A DNA stretch of 51,586 bases, taken from contig JBCCWS010000043.1 of NCBI GenBank assembly GCA_039193195.1, forward strand, positions 1 through 51,586, read 5' to 3'. The DNA is from Pseudomonadota bacterium. Its GTDB lineage: Bacteria; Pseudomonadota; Gammaproteobacteria; Steroidobacterales; JBCBZW01. Both the position numbers and the translations under genes were made by a program. The notes under the pieces were generated by a model. That model was not told the origin of the DNA, ran no database searches, and saw nothing but the letters and a program-made list of their open reading frames with translations. This document shows positions 45,232 to 51,586 of the stretch, one piece after another. How positions within the stretch are numbered: position 1 is the stretch's first letter; every line of letters starts with the position of its first letter.

Positions 45232-46197
45232 ATGATTGGTCGCAAGTGGGTTCTTATCGCGCTCGTGTCGAGCGCCGCAACGGCCCTAGCCGTGGATCTT
45301 CCTTCTGTGGACCGAGGGTGGTACTCCGCGGAAGGTGAGCACACCGTCGACAACGAGAATTACATCGTCGGTAAGAACGGCGCCATGTTGTTCCACAACT
45401 TCTTCGTGTTCGACCCGACAGGCATCCCGCGGCCGATCACCGGGGCGCGCCTGCGCCTGTACGTTCCGGACCTGGGAGGTCTGGTTACTGACGAGGGGGT
45501 CGAGACCTTCGAGGTCTTTACCGTGGACACGCCCGTCGAGGTGCTGGTCGACGGCACCGGCGGTGAGAGTGCGTACGCGGACCTCGCTAGCGGGATCTCG
45601 CTGGGGCAGACAGTCGCCTCGCGCCGCGACGTCGACAGGACACTCACGGTGCCCTTAAACGACGAAGCTGTGCAGCTGCTGAGCGAAGCGGACGGACTCG
45701 TCGCGCTTGGCGGGGCACTGCCGACCTTCGACGACAACGAGGTCTTCCGAGAGGCGCTCTTCGGGGCGTCTGACGAGACGCCGGGTTTCGCCCGACTGGT
45801 GCTGGACACCGCGGATGCTCCGATCGGCGCCACCGCGGTCGGGCTCAACGACGTTACCGCCCGCTGCGACAACCTTACGGACCCGCAAACGGTCGTGGTG
45901 GTGGGCGCCGGAGAGCCTGTCTCCGCCCTCGACTGCGAGGCCGCGGGTCTCTCTGCAGCCCCTGGCGACCGCGTCCGGCTGGTCATCGCTGCCGGCGCGG
46001 CGCAGGCATCGGCAGAACTGTTGGAGGGCACCCTGTCCGGCCTCGACATCTCCGAACCTGCCCGTTGTGTCAACCTCACTCGGCCCAGTGTCGTGGGCTG
46101 GCCCGTGGTCGACGGAATCTGGGACTGCCGGCGCGCGCGCTTCGACGTGCGCCCTGGTGAGGCCATACGCGTCCTGATCACCGGCACTGCGCGATAG
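45232..46197 (+). CDS. exported protein with DNRLRE-like domain and two Cys-Asn-Thr repeats
   Basis: 321 residues. The signal peptide is 1-20 (ALVSSAATALAV). The first part looks like a CBM/DNRLRE-type surface beta-domain (GAMLFHNFFVFDPTGIPRP, GARLRLYVPD, LTVPLNDEAVQLL). The C-terminal 120 residues contain two copies of a short module: RCDNLTDPQ...LDCEAAGLSAAPGDRVRLVI and RCVNLTRPS...WDCRRARFDVRPGEAIRVLI. A broken copy of this module lies at 40750-41000. GGGAGG lies 5 bases before the ATG. Function unknown. Confidence 0.75.
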   Translation: MIGRKWVLIALVSSAATALAVDLPSVDRGWYSAEGEHTVDNENYIVGKNGAMLFHNFFVFDPTGIPRPITGARLRLYVPDLGGLVTDEGVETFEVFTVDTPVEVLVDGTGGESAYADLASGISLGQTVASRRDVDRTLTVPLNDEAVQLLSEADGLVALGGALPTFDDNEVFREALFGASDETPGFARLVLDTADAPIGATAVGLNDVTARCDNLTDPQTVVVVGAGEPVSALDCEAAGLSAAPGDRVRLVIAAGAAQASAELLEGTLSGLDISEPARCVNLTRPSVVGWPVVDGIWDCRRARFDVRPGEAIRVLITGTAR

Positions 46198-46712
46198 GGA
46201 ACGACGCGACCGTTGCGTGTCGTGCCCGTGGCGATAGCCCCAACCGAGATGTAAAGAAGGCCCTCGCGCTCCCCTGGGCCCACGACAGGGGAGCGGGACG
46301 GGCCGCGGGCGGTCGCCCCATGCACAGCGACGTCCGGGAAAGGCTGTTTGGCGCCGCCAAGGCGCCAGGCCGCAGTTCGGTCCATCGTCCTGGCTGCTGA
46401 GGTGGCGACATGCCGCGGATCGGATGTCCACGGAGAACCCAGCAGCGCCCACCGATACGCCATCGCCGATCGCCCCCTTTACGATCCGGCTACGGGATCC
46501 ATGTATCAGGCTCACGTCTGCGCCTTCCCACTTCGGGTCGAGCGGACGAACCTCACAACGCTACCGGTGCTATGCCGCTGCTCAACGGGGCTCGTGCGAA
46601 TGGAATCCACTTGCCGGCACTCTACAGTCAACGGTGCTCGTAGGGACACGGATAGACCATAGGCTAGCCGACTCATCCGGTCGATCGGCTCACGACTGAA
46701 GGGAGTACACGG
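46198..46712. other. 515-bp gap, hairpin near its left end
   Basis: Apart from the hairpin at 46267-46295 I see no gene or repeat. It should hold the promoter of the membrane TIR-like gene. Confidence 0.45.
46267..46295. terminator. 10-bp perfect stem after the exported-protein gene
   Basis: CGCTCCCCTG and CAGGGGAGCG around a 9-base loop, 70 bp after the stop at 46197. No U-run follows. Confidence 0.45.
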
Positions 46713-48083
46713 GTGATGGGTTTGTTTGGCAGTAGTGTCGCGGAGTGGATGCTTCTCGCGTTGTTAGCATTCTTCGTCCTCTTTGTCGCGCTAATGGTGC
46801 GCGGCGGGCGCGTTAGGGCGTGGATAACAAGAGCGGCCGAGGTGACGATCGGAAAGAGGTGGAATCGCGCCCCGCGCGTTAAGCAAGGCCAAGGCAATCC
46901 CGCCTCGGCCGTCCGGGCTCCACTGGCGGTGGGCGTGATTGCTTGTCTTAGCGTTGCGAATCTCAGCGTTTGGCTCTGGTTCTGGATCGACCCTAGCTCC
47001 CACTGCCGCACGTTTGAGAGCTGCGCGCCAGCAGTCCTGACGACGATTCGTGTGTCGATATTGATTGGACTCGCCTGCTTTCTGATTGCCTTGGTGAGTC
47101 ATTTGACGCCCGCGCACAACCGCAAGCGCAAGTACGAATTCCTTTGGATTGCCGCGGCATGCTTGGCGTATTTCATTTCCTATAGGAATGGTGCCGGAGG
47201 CTCGGGCGCACTTCTGGCCCTCGGTGCCCTGGTGATCGCACCGCTCCTTCATTTTCGACCAAACCACAGTCGGCAAAACAAGTGGGCAATCGCCATAGTG
47301 GGCGTTTTGGGTATGGGGATCGCGTGGCTCGAGGCCACCTCGACCGTGGGGTTGGTCGTCGCGCGAATCGCGATGGACCCGTTGGTCGTATTGGGCGTGC
47401 TCCTTTGGGCTTCACCGCACCTTGGCGTTCAGAAAGCCGAGTTCTCCGACACCGGCCTGCTACACCGCCTAAGGCTCGCGCGAAGACTGACTCTTCCCGT
47501 TCTATTGCTGGCAGGTGCCTACCCGCTCAACATCATCTACCTTTGGTTCAGATACGAGGTGGTGAACGAAGGTCTGTCCAGCCCTATTCTCTACCTTCGT
47601 TCGTTCTCCTATGCTGGAGGGCCTACCGCATTCGGCCGTATTGTGGCGAAAGAAGTTCATCGCTATGGTGTTTTGAGCGCGATCGTTCACCGCACGCAGC
47701 CAGGTAGCGCTCTGCTGCGTTTTACGAGTGTAGCGAATCAAGCGATGACCGAAGTGGCGCCAGATGATGATTGGCAGCCCTGGGTGATAGACCGGTTCGA
47801 CTCGGCATCGGCGGTTGTCTTCGACGTCACCGAGTTAACCGATGGTGTGGCCTGGGAGCTTGAAACCGCACTTGCGCGCCCGGTCGCCGCAAGGACGGTG
47901 GTCCTGATCGCCGAAGGCGCGAAGGTGAGCCTCCCGCCTAAGGTAGCGCATATCTCCTACCGTCTCGAGAGTGCTCAATCAGTGTCGCGGGCGAGGCGTA
48001 GGCTAAAGGAGTGGCTGCTGGGAACGCTGGTGACGAATCGCTCGGATGTGAGCACTACTGTCGCCGCGTCGCAGACCGCGTAG
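46713..48083 (+). CDS. polytopic membrane protein with C-terminal TIR-like domain
   Basis: 456 residues from GTG 46713 (AAGGGAG 8 bases upstream) or ATG 46716. About seven to eight transmembrane helices fill the first 290 residues, for example EWMLLALLAFFVLFVALMV and LACFLIALVSHL. The cytosolic tail starts at SSPILYLRSFSYAGG. It contains SASAVVFDVTELTDGVAWELETAL and ARTVVLIAEG, matching in order and wording the soluble domain of the gene at 33920. The last residues TVAASQTA end at a TAG that belongs to a MITE end (48081), so the natural C-terminus may have been longer. An immune effector role is inferred only. Confidence 0.65.
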   Translation: MMGLFGSSVAEWMLLALLAFFVLFVALMVRGGRVRAWITRAAEVTIGKRWNRAPRVKQGQGNPASAVRAPLAVGVIACLSVANLSVWLWFWIDPSSHCRTFESCAPAVLTTIRVSILIGLACFLIALVSHLTPAHNRKRKYEFLWIAAACLAYFISYRNGAGGSGALLALGALVIAPLLHFRPNHSRQNKWAIAIVGVLGMGIAWLEATSTVGLVVARIAMDPLVVLGVLLWASPHLGVQKAEFSDTGLLHRLRLARRLTLPVLLLAGAYPLNIIYLWFRYEVVNEGLSSPILYLRSFSYAGGPTAFGRIVAKEVHRYGVLSAIVHRTQPGSALLRFTSVANQAMTEVAPDDDWQPWVIDRFDSASAVVFDVTELTDGVAWELETALARPVAARTVVLIAEGAKVSLPPKVAHISYRLESAQSVSRARRRLKEWLLGTLVTNRSDVSTTVAASQTA

Positions 48084-48242
48084 TGGGGCGCTTGGTAAAT
48101 GAGGTAGCGCTCAGTCTGCGTAGGGGCAGCGTCAGCAAGGCGCGTCGCGCAGCCAATGGCATCGCATTGGCAAGCGATGCAACGCCGCGATGGCGCCCGT
48201 GCTACTCGCTGAGCGTCACCTAATTTACCAAGCGGCCCACTA
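48081..48242. mobile_element. MITE-like element, copy B
   Basis: A 162-bp unit in the same orientation as copy A at 39927. The left end TAGTGGGGCGCTTGG...GCGCTCAG and the right end CTGAGCGTCACC...GCGGCCCACTA are inverted repeats. The first ~50 interior bases are almost identical to copy A; the second half differs by small indels. An inner GCCAATG/CATTGGC stem is perfect. Its left TAG is the stop codon of the upstream gene. Confidence 0.85.
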
Positions 48243-48545
48243 GGCTCAGGCTGTGATCGCTTCAGTAGTTGGCAGGAGGTTGGCCGCTGAAGCCTTGCGC
48301 CGCTACGGCGTCACCGCCCTGCCACTCCCGCGTGTAGCGCGAACCCGCCACTCGGGCGCCCCGATCATCCGCCACCGAGTCCTCGACAGCCGATGCCGTC
48401 CCCGGCAGCTTCATCGACTTCGAGATCAGCGGGATGCGGTTCACTCGCGCAGCGAATTGGGGGGGCTGCCATCTGGCGAACGTTGCCGCTACGGTGTGAG
48501 AAGTCGATTCACCTTTTTCATCGCATCCACATCGATCTCGATAGA
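48243..48545. other. 303 bp between two elements, no gene seen
   Basis: Short frames only. It separates MITE copy B from the 48-bp palindrome. Confidence 0.45.
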
Positions 48546-48593
48546 CTAGTGGCATGTCCCAGCACTTTCGAAACTGCTGGGACAGGCCACTAG
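48546..48593. repeat. 48-bp near-perfect palindrome bounded by CTAG
   Basis: CTAGTGGCATGTCCCAGCA at the left faces TGCTGGGACAGGCCACTAG at the right around a TTTCGAAA centre, with only isolated mismatches. The ends share CTAGTGG/CCACTAG with the MITE copies, but the interior is unrelated. Possibly the fused ends of a second TA-targeting element family. Confidence 0.75.
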
Positions 48594-48672
48594 ACTAGTA
48601 CCCGGGCGCCATCGACTGGTGCGCGCACCGGACCGAGGCGAGTGGCAGGTTTTCACAACACGAGGACAACCC

Positions 48673-49017
48673 ATGGACACCAGAGCTCTGGTTCAGGCAG
48701 TGGTTGATGGTATTTTGCGGGGCGACATTCTAGGCACCTTCGACGAGTACTACGCGGATGACGTCGTCATGAGTGAGAACGGTGCTGACGAGCGTGTCGG
48801 CAAGGCCGTCAATAGGGAATATGAAGAGTACTTTGTCAACAACTACGAGTTTAATGAAGTCACGCTTGGCGCGGTGATCGTCGATGGCGACAAGGCTGCG
48901 ATTGAATGGACCTTTGATATGGCGCCTAAGGGGGGTGAGCGCGTTGTGCAGAAACAAGTTGCCGTGCAAACCTGGAAAGACGGTAAGATCATTCGCGAGG
49001 ACTTCTACCACGCCTGA
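48673..49017 (+). CDS. SnoaL-like / nuclear transport factor 2-fold protein
   Basis: 114 residues, cytosolic, with the single-domain NTF2-like pattern: an N-terminal helix, FDEYYADDVVMSENG, then DKAAIEWTFDM, QVAVQTWKDGKI and REDFYHA at the end. Members include ketosteroid isomerases and polyketide cyclases, but many have no known reaction. CGAGGA lies 6 bases before ATG 48673. It stands alone next to the palindrome. Confidence 0.85.
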   Translation: MDTRALVQAVVDGILRGDILGTFDEYYADDVVMSENGADERVGKAVNREYEEYFVNNYEFNEVTLGAVIVDGDKAAIEWTFDMAPKGGERVVQKQVAVQTWKDGKIIREDFYHA

Positions 49018-49182
49018 ACGATGCTCGTGCATTTGGGCGATCGATCAGCCAGATAGTCGCCCACGATACGGACGCTCGAAGGCGCACGCTTGGCGCGGTG
49101 CCGGGCAATTCAGCTCGCCAAGGGAATCCGCGCGTCCATCGAGCGGGCAGTTCCATCCGTTCGCTTTCACTAGAGTAGCCCG

Positions 49183-51294
49183 CTATAGCGTCTTCAGGTA
49201 CTCCACAAGCTGGTCGAGCTGCTGGCCCGTGAGGCCACCGACCAGGTCGGGATACACATCCAGCATCGCGTCGCGCAGGGTCAGGCTGCTGCCATTGTGC
49301 ATGTAGGGCGCCGTGGCCCAGACGCCGCGCAGGCTGGGCACGTTGGCGGGTGCCAGCCCGGTACCGATGCCCTCTTCGATCGTGAGCGGATTGGGCGCCA
49401 CCGGAATGAACAGGGGCGCTTCATGGCACTGCTGGCAGCCGATCGCCTCGAAGATGTCCTTGCCTGCCAGGGCGTCGTCGGTGAGTGATCCGTCGGCGTT
49501 GACGAAGACGCTCGTGGGCGGCTGGAATACCTCCAGCCAAATCTCGAACAACGCCTGGGCGTTCTCGACGATCGCCGGATCGCCGGTGCTGTTGTGGCGA
49601 ATGATGGCGTTGCCGTTGACCACGCTGAGATCCGCCTGCCCGCCCGTGGCGCCGTAGGGGGCCGTTTGCGTGATGCCCCAAAACGTCGGTACCTGACGGG
49701 AGCGTGGCAGGTTGTCCGATACGCCGTCGATGTGACAGCTCTGGCAGGTCACCAGGTTGGTGTTCTGGGCGTCTCCGCCCATCAGCCCAACGCTCGAGAA
49801 CAGATAAAGCCCGTCCTCGATATCAGAGGTCTCGGCCGTGAAAGGCACCCGTGGCTGGCCGCTCCAGGCCAACGCGATCTCCTCGCCGAGCGCGTAGGGC
49901 GGCCCCCCGGTGAGCGATATGGGCCGGATTGTCTCGCGGAAGAAGTCGAGCACGTACAGGCGCTCGGCGCTGCCGTCGGCAGCAAAAACAAACTCCACGT
50001 CTTCGGGGGTCGCGTTCGGCTGCCCGGGCGCCAGATCGACCATATCGAGCACCGTCCCGGCCAGATCGGCGATCACCGTGACGCCGTTGCCGGTGGCAGC
50101 GACCACCTGCAGCTGGCCGTCGACAGCCATCGCCTTGTAATCCGTCGCCACGTTTTCGAGCTGTACGCCGAGCACGTCCAAGGTCTGCGAATCTACCCGC
50201 AGCACCTGGTTGGCGCCCTCGACGCCAGGCGCCCGCGACAGCACGAAGGTGGCCACCCGCACGTCGCCGTCCTCCGCCAGCGTGAGTTCGAAGGGCACGC
50301 CCTCGATGCCCGTGCGCGCGAGCGATTGCTGCGCGGGTGGCAGTGCCGGATCGAGCAGCTCCAGCTCGCCGAGCACACGATGGCCCACCAGCAGCTTGCC
50401 GTCCGGCAGCACCAGCAACGCATTCGGGAGCTGTCCACGGGCGCGCACGTTCGCGAGGCGCGTGTAGCGTCCGGGCCCGTCCACGCGGAATACCAGCACT
50501 GCGTTAGCCACATCGTTGGTCACGTACACCCGCGAGTTCGGTGCTGAGAAGTCAAAGCCCACGCGACGCGACCCGCGCGGCACGGGCACCTCCGCCACCA
50601 CGGATCCTGAGGCCACTTCGATCACCGTCATGAAGTCCGCCGTGGCACTAGTGACGTAGGCGTACTCGTCGTCCGGGCTCACGGCCACATCCACGGCCCG
50701 GTAGGGAACGGCTCGCGCGCCGGTGGTGATGGGCAGCTCCGCCAGCACGGCGTTGGCATTTGCGTCAACCACCGTCACCGTGCCATCCACCTCATGGACT
50801 ACGTAGGCGCGGCTACCATCCGAAGTAAGGGCCAGAGCGCGGGAGGCCCGTTGACCGATCGGCAGCGCATCCTCTCGGCGCAGGGCCACCGAATTGCTAA
50901 AGCTGCGCGTGGCCGCGAGTTCCAGCACTTGCACGTAGAGACGGTCTCCAGCGCTGAGATCTTCGGGGGCAGGGAAGACTGCCTGCGCAGCACCTGCCCC
51001 GTCGAGCAAACCACTGCCCAGGATACGAAAGGTGCCGGGCGCAAGGTAGAGCGACCCGAGCTGGCCAGCGCTGATGGCCGCCGGTGTGGACGACGCGAGC
51101 ACCACGTAGCGCGCGCCGGCCCCGCCGCCGCTCAGGGTGAGTTCGAGGTCAGCCTCCGCCAGCAGGAACGGCTGCGGTGCAGCGAGAGTGATGGCGGCCG
51201 CGGCGACCGGAGACTGCAGCGCTAAGGCGAGCCCGGCTAGCGAGCCGACCGCCAGCGAGAGACCGGTGCAGCGGTGCACGAACGCTACCTTCAT
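49183..51294 (-). CDS. exported beta-propeller protein with C-terminal di-haem cytochrome c domain
   Basis: 703 residues. The signal peptide is about 1-33. The middle is a YncE-type propeller (VSPDDEYAYVTSATADFMTVIEVASGSVVAEV, RVYVTNDVANAVLVF, KLLVGHRVLGELELLD). The C-terminal third carries two haem-binding CXXCH motifs, CQSCH and CQQCH. Met/His-rich segments (PSLRGVWATAPYMHNGSSLTLRDAM) resemble the MauG/di-haem cytochrome c peroxidase family. It is likely a periplasmic redox protein or dehydrogenase partner. The start ATG 51294 follows a G-rich site. Confidence 0.88.
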   Translation of the reverse strand: MKVAFVHRCTGLSLAVGSLAGLALALQSPVAAAAITLAAPQPFLLAEADLELTLSGGGAGARYVVLASSTPAAISAGQLGSLYLAPGTFRILGSGLLDGAGAAQAVFPAPEDLSAGDRLYVQVLELAATRSFSNSVALRREDALPIGQRASRALALTSDGSRAYVVHEVDGTVTVVDANANAVLAELPITTGARAVPYRAVDVAVSPDDEYAYVTSATADFMTVIEVASGSVVAEVPVPRGSRRVGFDFSAPNSRVYVTNDVANAVLVFRVDGPGRYTRLANVRARGQLPNALLVLPDGKLLVGHRVLGELELLDPALPPAQQSLARTGIEGVPFELTLAEDGDVRVATFVLSRAPGVEGANQVLRVDSQTLDVLGVQLENVATDYKAMAVDGQLQVVAATGNGVTVIADLAGTVLDMVDLAPGQPNATPEDVEFVFAADGSAERLYVLDFFRETIRPISLTGGPPYALGEEIALAWSGQPRVPFTAETSDIEDGLYLFSSVGLMGGDAQNTNLVTCQSCHIDGVSDNLPRSRQVPTFWGITQTAPYGATGGQADLSVVNGNAIIRHNSTGDPAIVENAQALFEIWLEVFQPPTSVFVNADGSLTDDALAGKDIFEAIGCQQCHEAPLFIPVAPNPLTIEEGIGTGLAPANVPSLRGVWATAPYMHNGSSLTLRDAMLDVYPDLVGGLTGQQLDQLVEYLKTL

Positions 51295-51430
51295 GAGTCT
51301 GCCCCCACAGAAACTTCATTAGGGTGAGGAGGATAGTCCGTCGCGATGGACACTGACCAGCCGCGCCCGGAACCGCGAAACACGTGCCTTCGTTGCCTGT
51401 TTGGATGGCGAGCCGGGGCGAAAAGTTGCC

Positions 51431-51467
51431 GCGAAGTCATCAACGAACTTCTAACTCAGGACACTAG
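51431..51467. repeat. 37-bp repeat ending in CTAG, copy 2
   Basis: Matches 32937-32973 at 35 of 37 positions. It abuts the apparent start of an insertion sequence at 51468. Its own opposite end was not found within 150 bp, so it may be a solo terminus. Confidence 0.7.
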
Positions 51468-51586
51468 CCTGGATTATTCATGAGCCAAAAGAGAAGAAGG
51501 CCCTCGATGTGTTAGAAAGGTGTTACGACACAGCACTTTCGGACACAAAGAAGGCCTTCCAATGGACGACGTTACCACAGCGCAGG
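51468..51586 (+). mobile_element. left end of a probable insertion sequence, cut by the window
   Basis: Directly after CTAG comes CCTGGATTATTCATGAG, which looks like an IS terminal repeat of the IS1380 type. About 95 bp later AAGAAGG precedes ATG 51562 by 7 bases, opening the frame MDDVTTAQ that runs off the window, the expected position of a transposase start. The family assignment is tentative because only eight codons are visible. Confidence 0.45.

Noticed and set aside
45360-46463. 367-codon minus-strand open frame (and a 286-codon one beside it)
   Set aside because: Shadow of the exported protein gene at 45232-46197; Ser/Arg/Pro-rich and without domain features.
1-51586. CRISPR arrays, rRNA or complete tRNA genes
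   Set aside because: No regularly spaced short repeats and no rRNA or full cloverleaf sequences were seen on reading the window.

Overview
The window is a GC-rich chromosomal segment that looks like a free-living gammaproteobacterium, probably marine or sediment-dwelling. The evidence is a standard family-1 uracil-DNA glycosylase, TonB-receptor remains, many Sec-exported proteins, a VPLPx-type C-terminal sorting signal, and thrombospondin-3/dockerin tails on giant exported proteins. No marker gene fixes the genus, so this placement is an inference.

Left part (1-17.5 kb), mostly ordinary metabolism and export. A sugar catabolic cluster comes first (aldo/keto reductase, TIM-barrel isomerase-like, mutarotase-like, SDR, lactonase-like amidohydrolase). 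It resembles non-phosphorylative L-fucose or related deoxysugar breakdown. It is followed by a secreted subtilase with two PPC domains, ung, a PhoPQ-activated-type exported hydrolase, a three-gene ABC exporter, and a two-gene operon of a 1,333-residue SBBP/FG-GAP/dockerin protein plus a small cytosolic protein.

The stretch 17.5-20 kb is decayed. It carries a remnant of a second ABC permease and a frameshifted, truncated TonB-dependent receptor.

Accessory part (20-48 kb). Genes resembling bacterial innate immunity are scattered among exported proteins: a DUF4062-STAND-TPR protein (NLR-like); a TIR gene separated from a methyltransferase by one in-frame stop codon; two membrane proteins with similar TIR-like domains; an operon of a TIR-Rrp8-like methyltransferase fusion with a TIR-like/TIR/SLOG protein broken by a -1 frameshift at an A5 run; and an FRG-domain protein. 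Also here are an HTH-membrane-TPR regulator, a cohesin-like surface protein next to a giant dockerin protein with 771-bp internal repeats, an Lgt paralogue and an exported methyltransferase-like protein. Two copies of a ~161-bp MITE-like element with 35-bp terminal inverted repeats, a 48-bp palindrome and a 37-bp shared repeat all end at TA inside (C)TAG. Two of them supply stop codons to neighbouring genes.

Right end (48-51.6 kb): a SnoaL-like protein, a di-haem beta-propeller protein, and what looks like the first ~120 bp of an insertion sequence running off the window.

The most interesting candidate system is the TIR-methyltransferase theme. It occurs twice with two different methyltransferases, once coupled to a TIR-SLOG protein. 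Several frame breaks fall in short homopolymers, so sequencing error must be excluded before calling them pseudogenes or recoding sites.
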